From positions 1 through 64,000 of the forward strand of contig PGZF01000005.1 of NCBI GenBank assembly GCA_002840125.1: 64,000 bases of DNA. Reading direction: 5' to 3'. The number at the start of each line of letters is the position of its first letter. Position 1 is the first letter of the stretch. Positions 36,248 to 46,313 of this stretch are shown piece by piece. Below the pieces are notes generated by a model, which worked only from the letters and a program-made list of their open reading frames with translations, ran no database searches and had not been told where the DNA came from. The translations under genes were made by a program, and so were the position numbers. This DNA comes from Gammaproteobacteria bacterium HGW-Gammaproteobacteria-15 (GTDB taxonomy: Bacteria > Pseudomonadota > Gammaproteobacteria > Enterobacterales > Alteromonadaceae).

Positions 36248-36754
36248 TTAGCCCGCCTGCGGCGGGCTATCTGTTGCTTTAAGCGGTAAACCACTGTCGC
36301 TCTTAACCTGCTCTATCACCACATAGGTATGCGTTTGCGCCACACCGGGTAAATCAACAATTAATGATAGTATGCTGCGATAGGCATCCATATTAGGCAG
36401 CCGCAGTTTCAGCAGATAGTCAAACCCACCCGCCACCATATGGCACTCGGCCACCTGCGGAATTTGAACTACCGCATCACGGAATTTATCAAACACCTCA
36501 CTGGTGGTCCTGTCCAGCGTGACCTGAATAAAAGCCGCAGTACCAAAACCCAGCTTGGCAGCATTTAACCGCGCGCCAAAGCCGTCGATATAGCCTTCTT
36601 TTTCCAGCCGTTTTACCCGATCAATGCAAGGGCTGGCACTTAAATTCACTTTTTTTGCCAAATCAACATTGGCTATACGGCCGTCGCGCTGCAGAGTGTC
36701 CAGAATACTGATATCAATCCGGTCCAGCCCTTTTGTCTTTACAGGTGTATTCAT
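36248..36754 (-). CDS. Lrp/AsnC-family regulator, probably of putA
   Basis: 168 residues from ATG 36754; the frame upstream starts with TTG and lacks support. The N-terminal HTH reads LDRIDISILDTLQRDGRIANVDLAKKVNLSASPCIDRVKRLEKEGYI, followed by a RAM ligand domain (AECHMVAGGFDYLLKLRLPN). It is transcribed divergently from putA 132 bp away. PutA here lacks its own DNA-binding domain, so this protein is the likely proline-responsive activator, as PutR/BkdR-type Lrp proteins are in Vibrio and Agrobacterium. The gene's 3' end lies in a GC hairpin (36250-36268). Confidence 0.87.
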   Translation of the reverse strand: MNTPVKTKGLDRIDISILDTLQRDGRIANVDLAKKVNLSASPCIDRVKRLEKEGYIDGFGARLNAAKLGFGTAAFIQVTLDRTTSEVFDKFRDAVVQIPQVAECHMVAGGFDYLLKLRLPNMDAYRSILSLIVDLPGVAQTHTYVVIEQVKSDSGLPLKATDSPPQAG

Positions 36755-36886
36755 AGCAGTAAGTTTTCTGGTTTTAGTCAAAGTTCACAGAATTATATAG
36801 GGTTAAACCGCAAAAATAACCACCCTATGCGGCAGACTTTTCACTAAAATGCCGCATTCTCTGTTCTTGTCAGGAAGCTAACTGCC

Positions 36887-39800
36887 ATGTTGTATAACGG
36901 TTCCCTGGTTGCCAACCAACCGCTGCGTCAAACTATTCGTGACTTCTATCGTGCTGATGAAGATAAGGTACTCGATTACCTGCTACCACTGGCCGACATT
37001 GGTGTTAATGCCCGCAGCCGGGCTTGGGAACGGGCACGCCAGTTAGTGCTGACTATCCGCCAGGCTCAGGTAGGTAAAGGTGGCGTGGATGCGCTGCTAA
37101 ACGAATTTTCATTGTCGACCGAAGAAGGCCTGGTGCTGATGTGTCTGGCCGAAGCGCTGCTGCGTGTACCGGATAAAACCACCGCCGACCGCCTTATACG
37201 CGACAAATTGTCACAAGGTGACTGGAGCTCACATCTGGGTAACAGCAGCTCATTGTTTGTTAACGCCTCGGCCTGGGGCTTGCTGTTAACCGGCAAGCTG
37301 GTGAACTACTCTGACGAGCAGAAAAAACAACAATTTGGCTTATTAAAGCGCACCTGTGGCCGCCTGGGCGAGCCGGTGATCCGCCAGGCAGTGCGTTATG
37401 CCATGCAGATAATGGGCGCGCAGTTTGTTATGGGCACCACTATAGGCGCCGCGCTGGAACGCGCATCTGAGATGGAAGCAAAAGGCTTTCGTTATTCTTA
37501 CGATATGCTGGGCGAAGGCGCCCGCACTATGGACGATGCCAACCGCTATTTTGACAGTTATATGCGAGCTATTGATACCATCGGCAAAGCAGCAAAAGGC
37601 CGCGGCCCGTTTAACAGCCCCGGTATTTCGGTAAAGCTGTCCGCAATTCATCCGCGTTATGAATTCAGCCACCGTGACCGGGTTATCGAAGAGTTAGTGC
37701 CACGGGTAAAACAGCTGGCACTGGCGGCCAAAGCCTATGATATTGGCTTTACCATTGATGCCGAAGAAGCTGACAGGCTGGATATTTCACTGGATATTAT
37801 TGCAGCAGTATTCAGCGATCCGGCGTTAGGCAACTGGGAAGGTTTCGGCCTGGCAGTTCAGGCTTACCAGAAACGCGGTATTCATGTTATTGAATGGCTG
37901 CGCGATTTAACGGTAAAAGTTGGCCGTAAAATGATGGTGCGGCTGGTTAAAGGTGCCTACTGGGATACCGAAATCAAGCTCAGCCAGCTTGAAGGTTTTA
38001 GTGACTTCCCGGTATTTAGCCGCAAACCCTCTACTGATGTGTCTTATCAGGCTTGTGCGAGAAAAATGCTTAGCTACCGCGACAGTATTTACCCGCAATT
38101 TGCCACCCATAATGCCTACACTGTGGCCACCATTATGGAGATGACCAAAGATTACAGCGGTTTTGAATTCCAGCGCCTGCACGGTATGGGCGATGCACTG
38201 TACGACGAAATAGTGATCAAAGATAAGATCCCGTGCCGTATTTATGCCCCGGTGGGCGAGCACTCCGACTTGCTGGCTTACTTGGTACGCCGTTTGCTGG
38301 AAAATGGCGCCAACAGCTCCTTTGTTAACAACATTATCGATGAAACTATTCCGGTAGAATCGCTGCTAAGTGACGCGGTAGAAACCGTGCGCGGCTGGAA
38401 GCAAAAACGTAACCAGCAAATTCCGCTGCCTGCAAATTTATATGGCACAGAGCGCAAAAACTCCAACGGTTTGGATCTCACCGACATTGATCAATTGGAA
38501 GCGGTAAAAGCGGCCATGACACAATGGTTTGAAACGGTGAAGCAGATCCCGGTACAGCCTGACGCCGTACCGGTAACTAACCCGGCCCAGCTTGATGAAA
38601 CTATCGGCTACCTGCAATATGCCGATAAAAACAAGATGCAGCAAATTCTGGCCAACGCCGAAACTGCGTTTCATAGCTGGTCAACAACCGATATTACTGA
38701 ACGCGCTGCGCTGTTGCGCCGCATTGCTGACGCATTGGAAACACACCGCAACGAACTACTGGCGCTTTGTGTAAAAGAAGCCGGTAAAACCCTGGGCGAC
38801 AGTGTGGCTGAAGTGCGCGAAGCTATCGACTTCTGCCGTTATTACGCCGCCCGTGCTGAAGAGCTGTTTGCCCAGCCCGAGCAAGCCCGTGGCGTATTTC
38901 TGTGTATCAGCCCGTGGAACTTCCCGTTGGCGATTTTCTTAGGTCAGGTTGCTGCCGCTATAGTGGTAGGAAATACCGTAGTAGCTAAACCGGCCGAACA
39001 AACCAGTTTAATTGCAGTACGTACTGTAGACATTATGCGCCAGTGCGGCATGCCAGAGCATGTGGTGCAACTGGTCATCGCACCGGGTAGCCAGGTTGGC
39101 CAGCACATAGTGCCAGACAGCCGCATTCAGGGCGTGATGTTTACCGGTTCTACCGAAACCGGTTGCTGGATAGCACGTAAACTGGCTGAGCGTGGTGGTG
39201 AACCTGTGCCGCTGATTGCCGAAACCGGCGGCCAGAACTGTATGATAGTCGACTCAACTGCCCTGCCAGAGCAGGTCGTAGACGATGTAATTTCTTCCGG
39301 CTTCCAAAGTGCCGGCCAGCGCTGTTCGGCGCTGCGGGTGCTGTTTTTACAGGAAGATGTCGCCGATAAAATTATCACCATGCTAAAAGGAGCTATGGCA
39401 GAGCTGCATGTGGGCGACCCACAATGGCTTAGTACCGATCTGGGCCCGGTAATTGATGCCAAAGCGCATGAACGGTTAAACAGCCATGTACAATATTTGG
39501 CTGACAAAGCCACATTACATTATGAGTGCGCTATTCCCTCTGGTGATCGTCATTACTTCTTTGCACCGCGTTTATATGAAATCAGTGATCTGACCGTGTT
39601 AGAGCGTGAAGTGTTCGGCCCGGTAGTGCACATTATCCGCTTTAAAGCCGACGAGGTTGATAATATTATTAACCAGATCAATGCTACCGGCTATGGCCTG
39701 ACAATGGGCGTACACAGCCGTATTGAGCAATTTACCAACCGGGTAGCCCGCGATATTAAAGCCGGCAATATTTATGTAAACCGCAATATGATCGGTGCTG

Positions 39801-40663
39801 TCGTTGGCGTGCAACCTTTTGGCGGCCGTGGCTTATCCGGTACCGGCCCGAAAGCGGGTGGCCCCCTGTATTTAACCCGACTGGTAAAAGACAACACTGA
39901 TGTCAGCTGTGCTGAGCTAAGCGAGCAAAAACAACACCGCCTGCTAAGTGAAACCACCAGCAGTGCTGTAGCTTACGCTATGCCATCAGCAGCAGCGGCT
40001 CAACAGCAATGGGCATTGCTGAACATAAACCAGCGCACCTCGGTACTACGCCAGTTTTTAGCATCACTGGCATCTAATGCCGTGGTAAACAAGCTGGAAC
40101 CGGATTTAGAGCAAGTACTGACACTGGCCCAGCAAAAACTAAAACGGGTTGAGCGTGATCTGCAAAAGCCTATTGCTCTGCCTGGCCCAACCGGCGAAAG
40201 CAACACCCTGGTACTGGACCCGCGTGGCATTCTGGCACTGGTGCGTGATGAAACCAGCTCGTTCAGCCACTGGCTACTGGCTATTATTACTGCACTGGCA
40301 TCAGGTAATGCCGTGGTTACCGCAGTGGAAGAAGCCGACCTGGCCGAAGCAGAAGCCTGCATTAAAGCCCTGCTGCAAGCCGGTTTACCACAGCATCTGC
40401 TGGCAGTAGTGCGGTTAGATTGCCTGACTACGTTACTGGCACATCCGGAGCTGGCGGGTGCTATGGTAGAAGTCAGCAGTGCAGTAAAACCTTTATGTGC
40501 AGCGCTGCTGGCCAGCCGCGCCGGCGCTATACTGCCGCTGATCACAGCCCCTGCCGGGCCACGTTTATTGCAGCGGCTGATTACGGAAAAAACCATTACC
40601 ATTAATACCACAGCTGCGGGTGGTAATGCGTCTCTGATGACAATGGCAGACAACATCGGCTAA
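36887..40663 (+). CDS. putA: Bifunctional proline dehydrogenase/P5C dehydrogenase
   Basis: 1,258 residues. It oxidises proline to glutamate in two steps. The FAD-dependent proline dehydrogenase barrel (~130-470) includes RLVKGAYWDTEIK and RRLLENGANSSFVN. The aldehyde dehydrogenase domain (~540-1,010) has FLCISPWNFPL, catalytic Glu779 (IAETGGQN) and Cys813 (SAGQRCSALR), and PFGGRGLSGTGPKAGG. A C-terminal ~200-residue ALDH-like domain helps seal the substrate channel. The ribbon-helix-helix repressor domain of E. coli PutA (1,320 residues) is missing, so regulation is delegated, presumably to the divergent Lrp protein. AGGA precedes the ATG; a terminator follows. Confidence 0.96.
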   Translation: MLYNGSLVANQPLRQTIRDFYRADEDKVLDYLLPLADIGVNARSRAWERARQLVLTIRQAQVGKGGVDALLNEFSLSTEEGLVLMCLAEALLRVPDKTTADRLIRDKLSQGDWSSHLGNSSSLFVNASAWGLLLTGKLVNYSDEQKKQQFGLLKRTCGRLGEPVIRQAVRYAMQIMGAQFVMGTTIGAALERASEMEAKGFRYSYDMLGEGARTMDDANRYFDSYMRAIDTIGKAAKGRGPFNSPGISVKLSAIHPRYEFSHRDRVIEELVPRVKQLALAAKAYDIGFTIDAEEADRLDISLDIIAAVFSDPALGNWEGFGLAVQAYQKRGIHVIEWLRDLTVKVGRKMMVRLVKGAYWDTEIKLSQLEGFSDFPVFSRKPSTDVSYQACARKMLSYRDSIYPQFATHNAYTVATIMEMTKDYSGFEFQRLHGMGDALYDEIVIKDKIPCRIYAPVGEHSDLLAYLVRRLLENGANSSFVNNIIDETIPVESLLSDAVETVRGWKQKRNQQIPLPANLYGTERKNSNGLDLTDIDQLEAVKAAMTQWFETVKQIPVQPDAVPVTNPAQLDETIGYLQYADKNKMQQILANAETAFHSWSTTDITERAALLRRIADALETHRNELLALCVKEAGKTLGDSVAEVREAIDFCRYYAARAEELFAQPEQARGVFLCISPWNFPLAIFLGQVAAAIVVGNTVVAKPAEQTSLIAVRTVDIMRQCGMPEHVVQLVIAPGSQVGQHIVPDSRIQGVMFTGSTETGCWIARKLAERGGEPVPLIAETGGQNCMIVDSTALPEQVVDDVISSGFQSAGQRCSALRVLFLQEDVADKIITMLKGAMAELHVGDPQWLSTDLGPVIDAKAHERLNSHVQYLADKATLHYECAIPSGDRHYFFAPRLYEISDLTVLEREVFGPVVHIIRFKADEVDNIINQINATGYGLTMGVHSRIEQFTNRVARDIKAGNIYVNRNMIGAVVGVQPFGGRGLSGTGPKAGGPLYLTRLVKDNTDVSCAELSEQKQHRLLSETTSSAVAYAMPSAAAAQQQWALLNINQRTSVLRQFLASLASNAVVNKLEPDLEQVLTLAQQKLKRVERDLQKPIALPGPTGESNTLVLDPRGILALVRDETSSFSHWLLAIITALASGNAVVTAVEEADLAEAEACIKALLQAGLPQHLLAVVRLDCLTTLLAHPELAGAMVEVSSAVKPLCAALLASRAGAILPLITAPAGPRLLQRLITEKTITINTTAAGGNASLMTMADNIG

Positions 40664-40686
40664 CTGTTACAGTTTGTCACAACGAT

Positions 40687-40710
40687 AAAGCCCGCATCTG
40701 CGGGCTTTAT
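40687..40710 (+). terminator. Terminator after putA
   Basis: AAAGCCCGC pairs with GCGGGCTTT across a 4-base loop (ATCT), 24 nt after the putA stop, ending in TTTAT. Confidence 0.75.
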
Positions 40711-40833
40711 GCTATGTTATACCTTATGCTATCGCGATATTATGACAAATCATCTCGTTGTTAATTTATAGTTAAGGTTACTTAAGGTAAAATGGCGGGC
40801 TGGGCTCAAGGGCGGTTTTGGACTACAAAATAG

Positions 40834-41961
40834 ATGGCGTATCAGGAAGTTAATATATCTGATTTACAACCGGGCAGTTATGTTGTGCAGGTATTGCAAC
40901 AGTCAGGTGATATTGTCGTCAAACATGCAGGTTGGGTTCGCACCAGGCAAGCGATAGAAATACTGCGGAAAAAAGGCGTTAAAGTAGTACTGATCGACCC
41001 GGATAAAGCTATAACCACTGCCCCCGCTGTAATACCTGCTGAGCCAACTACCCCGCCAGAAGAATTACCCCCCCGGGTACTATTTGCCGATGAATGGCCC
41101 AGGGCAGAAAAAACCCTGCTGCAAACCCAGCGCGTACAACGCCAAATGCTGGACGCTGTGCGTAGCGACAACAATATTGATCTGACACTGGTACATGAAG
41201 TCAGTGCCGGGCTGGCAGAATCTATCAGCCGTAATCAGGATGTATTGCTGTGCCTTAACCGCATAGCAGAGCAAAGCGACAGCTTACTGCAACACAGTAT
41301 CAGTTGTGCTGTTTACATGGCGGCTTTTGCCCGCTACCTGAATTTACCGTCACATAAAGTGCAGTCACTGATCACAGCGGCCTTATTACATGATATAGGT
41401 AAAGCCATCGGCCCGGATTATCTGCACATGGCAGATCATCTGGCAATTCCGGCAAGTTTAAATGCACTGCAAAAAACGGCCAAACTGGCCGGCGAAGTGT
41501 CGTTATGGATCAGCCAGCATTGTGCCCATCTGGATGGCAGCGGCGTGCCAAAAATTGCCGCACGGCAAATAGAAAAAGGCAGCCGGATGCTGGCAATAGT
41601 GAACGCTTACGAGAAACTGACCGCATCAGTGGCACCTAAACTTGGCCCTCTGGCAGCATCCCGTCAGTTACTGGAGCGCACACCCCATCAGCTGGATGCC
41701 GAACTGCTGCAACTGTTTATTAAATGTATTGGTATTTATCCACCGGGATCGGTAGTAAAGCTTAGTAGCGGTAAGCTGGCGCTGGTGCTGGAAAATAACG
41801 CCAAAAAACCGTTGTTACCCAAGGTGAAAGTGTTTTATCACAGTGTGCATCAACACCACATTCCGCCTAAAATCCTCGACTTGTCACGCCAGCAGGAAGA
41901 GCAGATAGACAGCTGTGTTGATCTGAAGAAATTCGGCCTGGATGTAAAAAATTATATCTGA
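40834..41961 (+). CDS. DUF3391/HD-GYP-like protein with degenerate GYP motif
   Basis: 375 residues. Residues 1-130 match DUF3391, the usual N-terminal partner of HD-GYP c-di-GMP phosphodiesterases (start VNISDLQPGSYVVQV). The HD domain keeps HDIGK (His186-Asp187). The second signature, normally HHExxDGxGYP, reads HCAHLDGSGVP at 229-239, so the second His, the Glu and the Tyr are changed. The protein may bind rather than cleave c-di-GMP, or have altered activity. No clear SD precedes the ATG. It is followed tail to tail by gspB-like genes. Confidence 0.83.
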   Translation: MAYQEVNISDLQPGSYVVQVLQQSGDIVVKHAGWVRTRQAIEILRKKGVKVVLIDPDKAITTAPAVIPAEPTTPPEELPPRVLFADEWPRAEKTLLQTQRVQRQMLDAVRSDNNIDLTLVHEVSAGLAESISRNQDVLLCLNRIAEQSDSLLQHSISCAVYMAAFARYLNLPSHKVQSLITAALLHDIGKAIGPDYLHMADHLAIPASLNALQKTAKLAGEVSLWISQHCAHLDGSGVPKIAARQIEKGSRMLAIVNAYEKLTASVAPKLGPLAASRQLLERTPHQLDAELLQLFIKCIGIYPPGSVVKLSSGKLALVLENNAKKPLLPKVKVFYHSVHQHHIPPKILDLSRQQEEQIDSCVDLKKFGLDVKNYI

Positions 41962-41962
41962 A

Positions 41963-42715
41963 TCAGCCTGCAGGCCATTCAGTTAACGCTGCCATACTAA
42001 ATAACTGCGTCCCCAGCTCTAACAGTACATACTGCGGGGTAATTTCTTTAATCCGGATATCTGCGGTAACCCACTGCCCTTCCTGCAAAGTTTTACCATT
42101 TACCTTAACCCAGCGCTGGCTGACGCTGGTGGCATATACATGAGCATCAAAGCGCAGTGGTGGAATTTGTTGCAGTAACTGTGCATCCAGGCTGTGGATA
42201 TCGGTAGCCGGGGCATTGTGGCTGCGCAGTGTAGCTTTGTTTGCGCCAGTGTTTTCAGTTGCTTTTAATGCAGAAGCAAACTTGTCACGCAGTTCGCCGG
42301 ATATTTCCGGCTCAGGCAAAGCTAAGGGCTGTGGCTCTGCTGCTGCAGTACCTGCAGTTACGGTTGTCACTGGCGGCAATGAGGTAAATTCTTCCTTTAC
42401 CGGCTCAGGCAGCGGTTTTATCGCCAGGGCAATTTTGCTGTCAATAGCCGTTGCAGTTGCGCTGGCAGCGGCTTTATTGTCTGCCTCGCTCAGTGCCGCA
42501 AAAATATTCACTGGCGGTGCCGGGCTAACAGCTTCTGCCGCCAGGGCAGGTTCAGGCCGGGCCGGTGACATAAGCCAATAAGCGGCGGCAGCGCCGACAC
42601 AACCAGCTAGCAGCAACGCCAATATTAGCGCCAGCTTACGCCAAAAAGCACCGCCATCAACAGCAACGGGCGAGTGCTGATTCTGCTGTTTCAGTGCTTC
42701 CATTAAAATCGACAT
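41963..42715 (-). CDS. gspB: GspB-like type II secretion assembly protein
   Basis: 250 residues. The start MSILMEALKQQNQ and one transmembrane helix (~27-48) match GspB/ExeB. A Pro/Ala-rich linker follows, and the C-terminal periplasmic domain (~180-245) contains LRFDAHVYATSVSQRWVKVNGKTLQEGQ and the ADIRIKEITPQYVLLEL core of the family. GspB with GspA helps the secretin pass the peptidoglycan layer. It lies 18 nt downstream of the gspA-like gene. The rest of the T2SS is not in the window. Confidence 0.85.
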   Translation of the reverse strand: MSILMEALKQQNQHSPVAVDGGAFWRKLALILALLLAGCVGAAAAYWLMSPARPEPALAAEAVSPAPPVNIFAALSEADNKAAASATATAIDSKIALAIKPLPEPVKEEFTSLPPVTTVTAGTAAAEPQPLALPEPEISGELRDKFASALKATENTGANKATLRSHNAPATDIHSLDAQLLQQIPPLRFDAHVYATSVSQRWVKVNGKTLQEGQWVTADIRIKEITPQYVLLELGTQLFSMAALTEWPAG

Positions 42716-42733
42716 ACGCTTCTCTACTTCACT

Positions 42734-43660
42734 TTATTGGCTTTGCAGCAACGGCATAATAATCAGTGCCAGGCTAAAGCCCAGCACTATAGCGCAAACG
42801 CCCAATACAGGCCAGAACCAGCGCGGTAAAGCCGCTTTGGCTACCTGATCTGACAGCGGCAAAATTTCACCGGCCGCACGGCTTACCAGCTTGTCACTAA
42901 CAATAGCTTGTTGCTGGCTGTAGGCACCAAGCAGTGCCCGGTCTGCCATCAGGTTAACTAACCGCGGTATACCGCCGCTTAGCTGATACAAGCGCTTTAC
43001 TGCACCATCGCTAAATACCGGCCTGCTGCAACCGGCAACCTGCAGGCGGAATTTCAGATAATGCCTTACTTCATCCAGGTTCAACGGTAACAAGTGATAG
43101 CGCGCGGTGATGCGCTGTGCTAACTGACGCAAATCGTTACGTTTCAACAACAGCTGCAACTCTGGCTGGCCAATTAAAATCACCTGCAACAACTTGCGGG
43201 TATTGGTTTCCAGGTTGGTGAGCAAACGTAATTGCTCCAACACCGCAGGTTGCAGATGCTGGGCTTCGTCGATAATCAGCAGCGTATGTTTGCCGGCTTC
43301 ATGGTTCTTCAGTAAACGGGTTTTTATTTTATCACCCAACAGTTTTAAGCTGGCATCGGTTTTTTTGTGACGGATCTTCAACTCATCACAAATAGCAGCT
43401 AACAGTTCCAGCTCAGATAATGTTGGGTTTAAGATAAAGGCCACTTCGGCACGCTCGTCCAGTTCCTGTAATAAGCAGCGCGATACCGTGGTTTTGCCGG
43501 TACCCACTTCACCGGTAAGCAGCACAAACCCCCCGGCCTCGCCCAAACCAAAACGTAAATGCGCCAGCGCTTCGGCATGGCGGGGGCTTAAATACATAAA
43601 CTCCGGGTTGGGCGCGATGGAAAACGGGGCACTGGTTAAGCCGAAAAATCCGGTATACAT
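42734..43660 (-). CDS. gspA: ExeA/GspA-like AAA ATPase, short form
   Basis: 308 residues with AGGAAG before the ATG. The start YTGFFGLTSAPFSIAPNPEFMYLS is diagnostic; Walker A is GEVGTGKTT (50-58), Walker B LLIIDEAQHL (127-136), then sensor GQPEL and a late helix (~282-306) spanning the membrane. Aeromonas ExeA (547 residues) carries a periplasmic peptidoglycan-binding domain after that helix. Here the protein stops right after it, so only the ATPase and anchor remain. With the adjacent GspB-like protein it probably still forms an inner-membrane complex. Confidence 0.87.
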   Translation of the reverse strand: MYTGFFGLTSAPFSIAPNPEFMYLSPRHAEALAHLRFGLGEAGGFVLLTGEVGTGKTTVSRCLLQELDERAEVAFILNPTLSELELLAAICDELKIRHKKTDASLKLLGDKIKTRLLKNHEAGKHTLLIIDEAQHLQPAVLEQLRLLTNLETNTRKLLQVILIGQPELQLLLKRNDLRQLAQRITARYHLLPLNLDEVRHYLKFRLQVAGCSRPVFSDGAVKRLYQLSGGIPRLVNLMADRALLGAYSQQQAIVSDKLVSRAAGEILPLSDQVAKAALPRWFWPVLGVCAIVLGFSLALIIMPLLQSQ

Positions 43661-43727
43661 ACTGCTTCCTGCTGGTTAGGGCGCCGCCATGTGTTGCGAC
43701 CGTGCATTTTGAAAGACGACAGGTATA

Positions 43728-44990
43728 ATGGCAAAAAATCAGCCAACAGGAAAGCCGGTGCAACGATATCTGGTCGGTGGTGCAGTACGTGACAGTCTTT
43801 TAGGTTACCCGTTTCACGAGCGGGACTGGGTAATAGTGGGCGCTACGCCGCAACAAATGCTTGAGCTGGGCTACCAGCAGGTGGGCAAAGACTTCCCGGT
43901 TTTTTTGCACCCGCAAACTAAAGAAGAACATGCACTGGCCCGCACTGAACGTAAAAGCGGTAAAGGCTATACCGGCTTTACCGTATATGCCGCGCCGGAT
44001 GTCACGCTGGAGCAGGACCTACTGCGCCGCGATCTCACTATCAATGCCATTGCGCAGGCTGATGACGGCAGCCTGGTTGACCCTTTTGGCGGTGCCGACG
44101 ACATTAAACATAAAGTATTACGCCATGTATCAGACGCTTTTGCTGAAGACCCACTGCGCGTGCTGCGGGTAGCGCGCTTTTATGCCCGCTATGCCCACCT
44201 GGGTTTTAGCGTTGCAACCGAAACACAGGCTTTAATGCAGCAGTTAAGCAGCGAGCTTACTACGCTGACACCCGAGCGGGTATGGCAGGAAACCGCCAAA
44301 GCGCTTAGCGAGCAAACAGCCCAGGCCTATTTTCAGCTGTTATACGACACCGGCGCACTGCAAGCACTGATGCCTGAACTGGCTGCTTTATGGGGCGTAC
44401 CGCAACCGCCTCAGTGGCACCCGGAAATTGATACCGGCGTGCATACCTTAATGGTGTTACAACAAGCCGCTGTGTTATCGCCGCGGCTGGATATCCGCTT
44501 TGCTGCACTGGTGCATGATTTGGGCAAAGGCGTAACCAAACCTGAACTCTGGCCAGCGCATCATGGCCATGAACATACCGGTTTACCACTAATCAAGCAA
44601 TTGTGCGAACGTTTACGGGTACCCAATGACTGCCGCGATCTGGCACTGCTGGTGTGTGAATATCATCAACTGGTGCACCGCGCCCGCGAACTTAAAAGCA
44701 GCACGGTATTAAAACTGTTTGATGCAATAGATTTATGGCGCAAGCCAGAACGGCTGGAAGCGATACTGCTGTGCTGCACCGCAGACTTACGCGGCCGTAC
44801 CGGTTTTGAGCAGGCTGAATATCCGCAAGCGGCTTACTTAACCCTGTTAGCGGATGCTGCCCGCAGCGTCAATGCCAAACAACTGATAGCACAGGGCTTA
44901 ACGGGTGAAGCCATTAAACAAGGCTTACAGCGGGCGCGTTTAAATGCCATTAAAACAGCCAAAGCGCAGCTTAAAACCGCTGCGCCATAG
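43728..44990 (+). CDS. cca: Multifunctional CCA tRNA nucleotidyltransferase
   Basis: 420 residues. The class II nucleotidyltransferase head has [12 protein letters not shown] and [11 protein letters not shown], then [10 protein letters not shown] and [21 protein letters not shown]. The C-terminal half carries the HD phosphohydrolase domain ([13 protein letters not shown]) that gives the gammaproteobacterial enzyme phosphatase and phosphodiesterase activity. It adds or repairs the CCA end of tRNAs. It is divergent from gspA and convergent with uppP. Confidence 0.95.
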   Translation: MAKNQPTGKPVQRYLVGGAVRDSLLGYPFHERDWVIVGATPQQMLELGYQQVGKDFPVFLHPQTKEEHALARTERKSGKGYTGFTVYAAPDVTLEQDLLRRDLTINAIAQADDGSLVDPFGGADDIKHKVLRHVSDAFAEDPLRVLRVARFYARYAHLGFSVATETQALMQQLSSELTTLTPERVWQETAKALSEQTAQAYFQLLYDTGALQALMPELAALWGVPQPPQWHPEIDTGVHTLMVLQQAAVLSPRLDIRFAALVHDLGKGVTKPELWPAHHGHEHTGLPLIKQLCERLRVPNDCRDLALLVCEYHQLVHRARELKSSTVLKLFDAIDLWRKPERLEAILLCCTADLRGRTGFEQAEYPQAAYLTLLADAARSVNAKQLIAQGLTGEAIKQGLQRARLNAIKTAKAQLKTAAP

Positions 44991-45018
44991 ATGCTATGTG
45001 CAAACCAGCAGTATCCGG

Positions 45019-45822
45019 CTACGCTACGCTGCTAAGTACTGCCAGTAACACCACACCCAGGGTCAGCCGGTAGATCACAAACGGCAGCATGCCCATGCGC
45101 TCTATCACTTTTAAAAACAGGTGAATACAGATAAAAGCACTGGCAAAAGACAAGCCTGTACCCAGTAAAATAGCAGTAATATCGTAATGGGTTGGTTCAG
45201 CCAGCAGCTTAGTACCCTGATAAGCGCCACTTAATACAATAATGGGAATTGACAGTAAAAAAGAAAAACGTGCAGCACTGACTCTGTCCAGCCCCAGCAT
45301 TAACGCCGCTGTCATGGTAACGCCTGAACGGGATGTTCCCGGGATCAATGCCAATGCCTGAGCAATACCAATCAGCAATGCCTGCTTCCAGGTTAACTGC
45401 TCCATAGTTTGCATTTGCTTTGCAGTCGCGTCTGCCAGCCAAAGCGCCAGGCCAAACATTATAGTGGTAATAGCAATAACATAAGGCGAACGCAGGAACG
45501 TTTCTATTAAATCTGCTGCCAGCAAACCGGCTAAACCAGCCGGAATAGTTGCCAGAATAACCCACCAGGCAAGTTTGCTGTCAGTACTGTGTTTACCACC
45601 CAGTGACTGCACCCAGCCCACGGTTAAATTGGCGATATCACGGCGAAAATACAACATTACCGCCAGTAAAGTGCCGACATGTACTGCGACATCAAATACC
45701 AGGCCCTGATCTTCCCAGCCAAACATCGCTGATGGCAGGATAAGATGGGCAGAAGAGGAAATAGGTAAAAACTCGGTCAGGCCCTGAATAATGGCCAGAA
45801 TAATAACTTCCACTGTACTCAC
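45019..45822 (-). CDS. uppP: Undecaprenyl-diphosphatase
   Basis: 267 residues, GTG start with GGAG 9 nt upstream. It has about eight hydrophobic helices and both signature motifs: [14 protein letters not shown] with the catalytic Glu, and [14 protein letters not shown] with the catalytic Arg. It recycles undecaprenyl pyrophosphate to the carrier lipid used for peptidoglycan and LPS, and confers bacitracin tolerance. It starts 2 nt after folK and is co-transcribed with folB-folK. Confidence 0.95.
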   Translation of the reverse strand: MSTVEVIILAIIQGLTEFLPISSSAHLILPSAMFGWEDQGLVFDVAVHVGTLLAVMLYFRRDIANLTVGWVQSLGGKHSTDSKLAWWVILATIPAGLAGLLAADLIETFLRSPYVIAITTIMFGLALWLADATAKQMQTMEQLTWKQALLIGIAQALALIPGTSRSGVTMTAALMLGLDRVSAARFSFLLSIPIIVLSGAYQGTKLLAEPTHYDITAILLGTGLSFASAFICIHLFLKVIERMGMLPFVIYRLTLGVVLLAVLSSVA

Positions 45823-45824
45823 AG

Positions 45825-46313
45825 TTACTTGCTCCAGTTAAATGGCACCGGCCATAATTTTTGTTGTTTCGAATACTGTTGCCACAATGCACTGTAACTG
45901 AGCCCGGTAAGCGGGTGTATTACATCAGGTGCAATTTCAGCCAGTGGCCACAATACAAAGGCATTTTCTGTAATTTCTGCCCGAGGCAGCTGTACCGGTT
46001 GCTGACACACCACATCATCGTAAGTCAGTAAATCCAGATCCAGCGAGCGGCCGCTGAACTTTGCCGCCGTTCTGTCACGGCCATAGCTGTCTTCAATTTG
46101 CTTAAATAAGCCAACGCAATCGGCTATCGATAAGGTGGTGTTAACCGCAACAACCATATTGTAAAAAGCACTGCCGGTAAAACCAACGGCCTCACTTTCA
46201 TACACTGATGACAGCGTAAGCGGGCCAAAGTGTTGCGTAAGTGTGCTGACTGCTGCCTGAATATGATAACTACGCTTGATATTGCTGCCGATACTGATAT
46301 AGATCTGCGCCAT
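45825..46313 (-). CDS. folK: 2-amino-4-hydroxy-6-hydroxymethyldihydropteridine pyrophosphokinase
   Basis: 162 residues. HPPK motifs are intact: YISIGSNI at the start, VYESEAVGF, and the diagnostic [14 protein letters not shown] with the metal-binding Asp pair, then [21 protein letters not shown]. It pyrophosphorylates the pterin before coupling with pABA in folate synthesis. Its ATG overlaps the folB stop (TGATG). folE2 elsewhere in the window feeds the same pathway. Confidence 0.94.
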   Translation of the reverse strand: MAQIYISIGSNIKRSYHIQAAVSTLTQHFGPLTLSSVYESEAVGFTGSAFYNMVVAVNTTLSIADCVGLFKQIEDSYGRDRTAAKFSGRSLDLDLLTYDDVVCQQPVQLPRAEITENAFVLWPLAEIAPDVIHPLTGLSYSALWQQYSKQQKLWPVPFNWSK

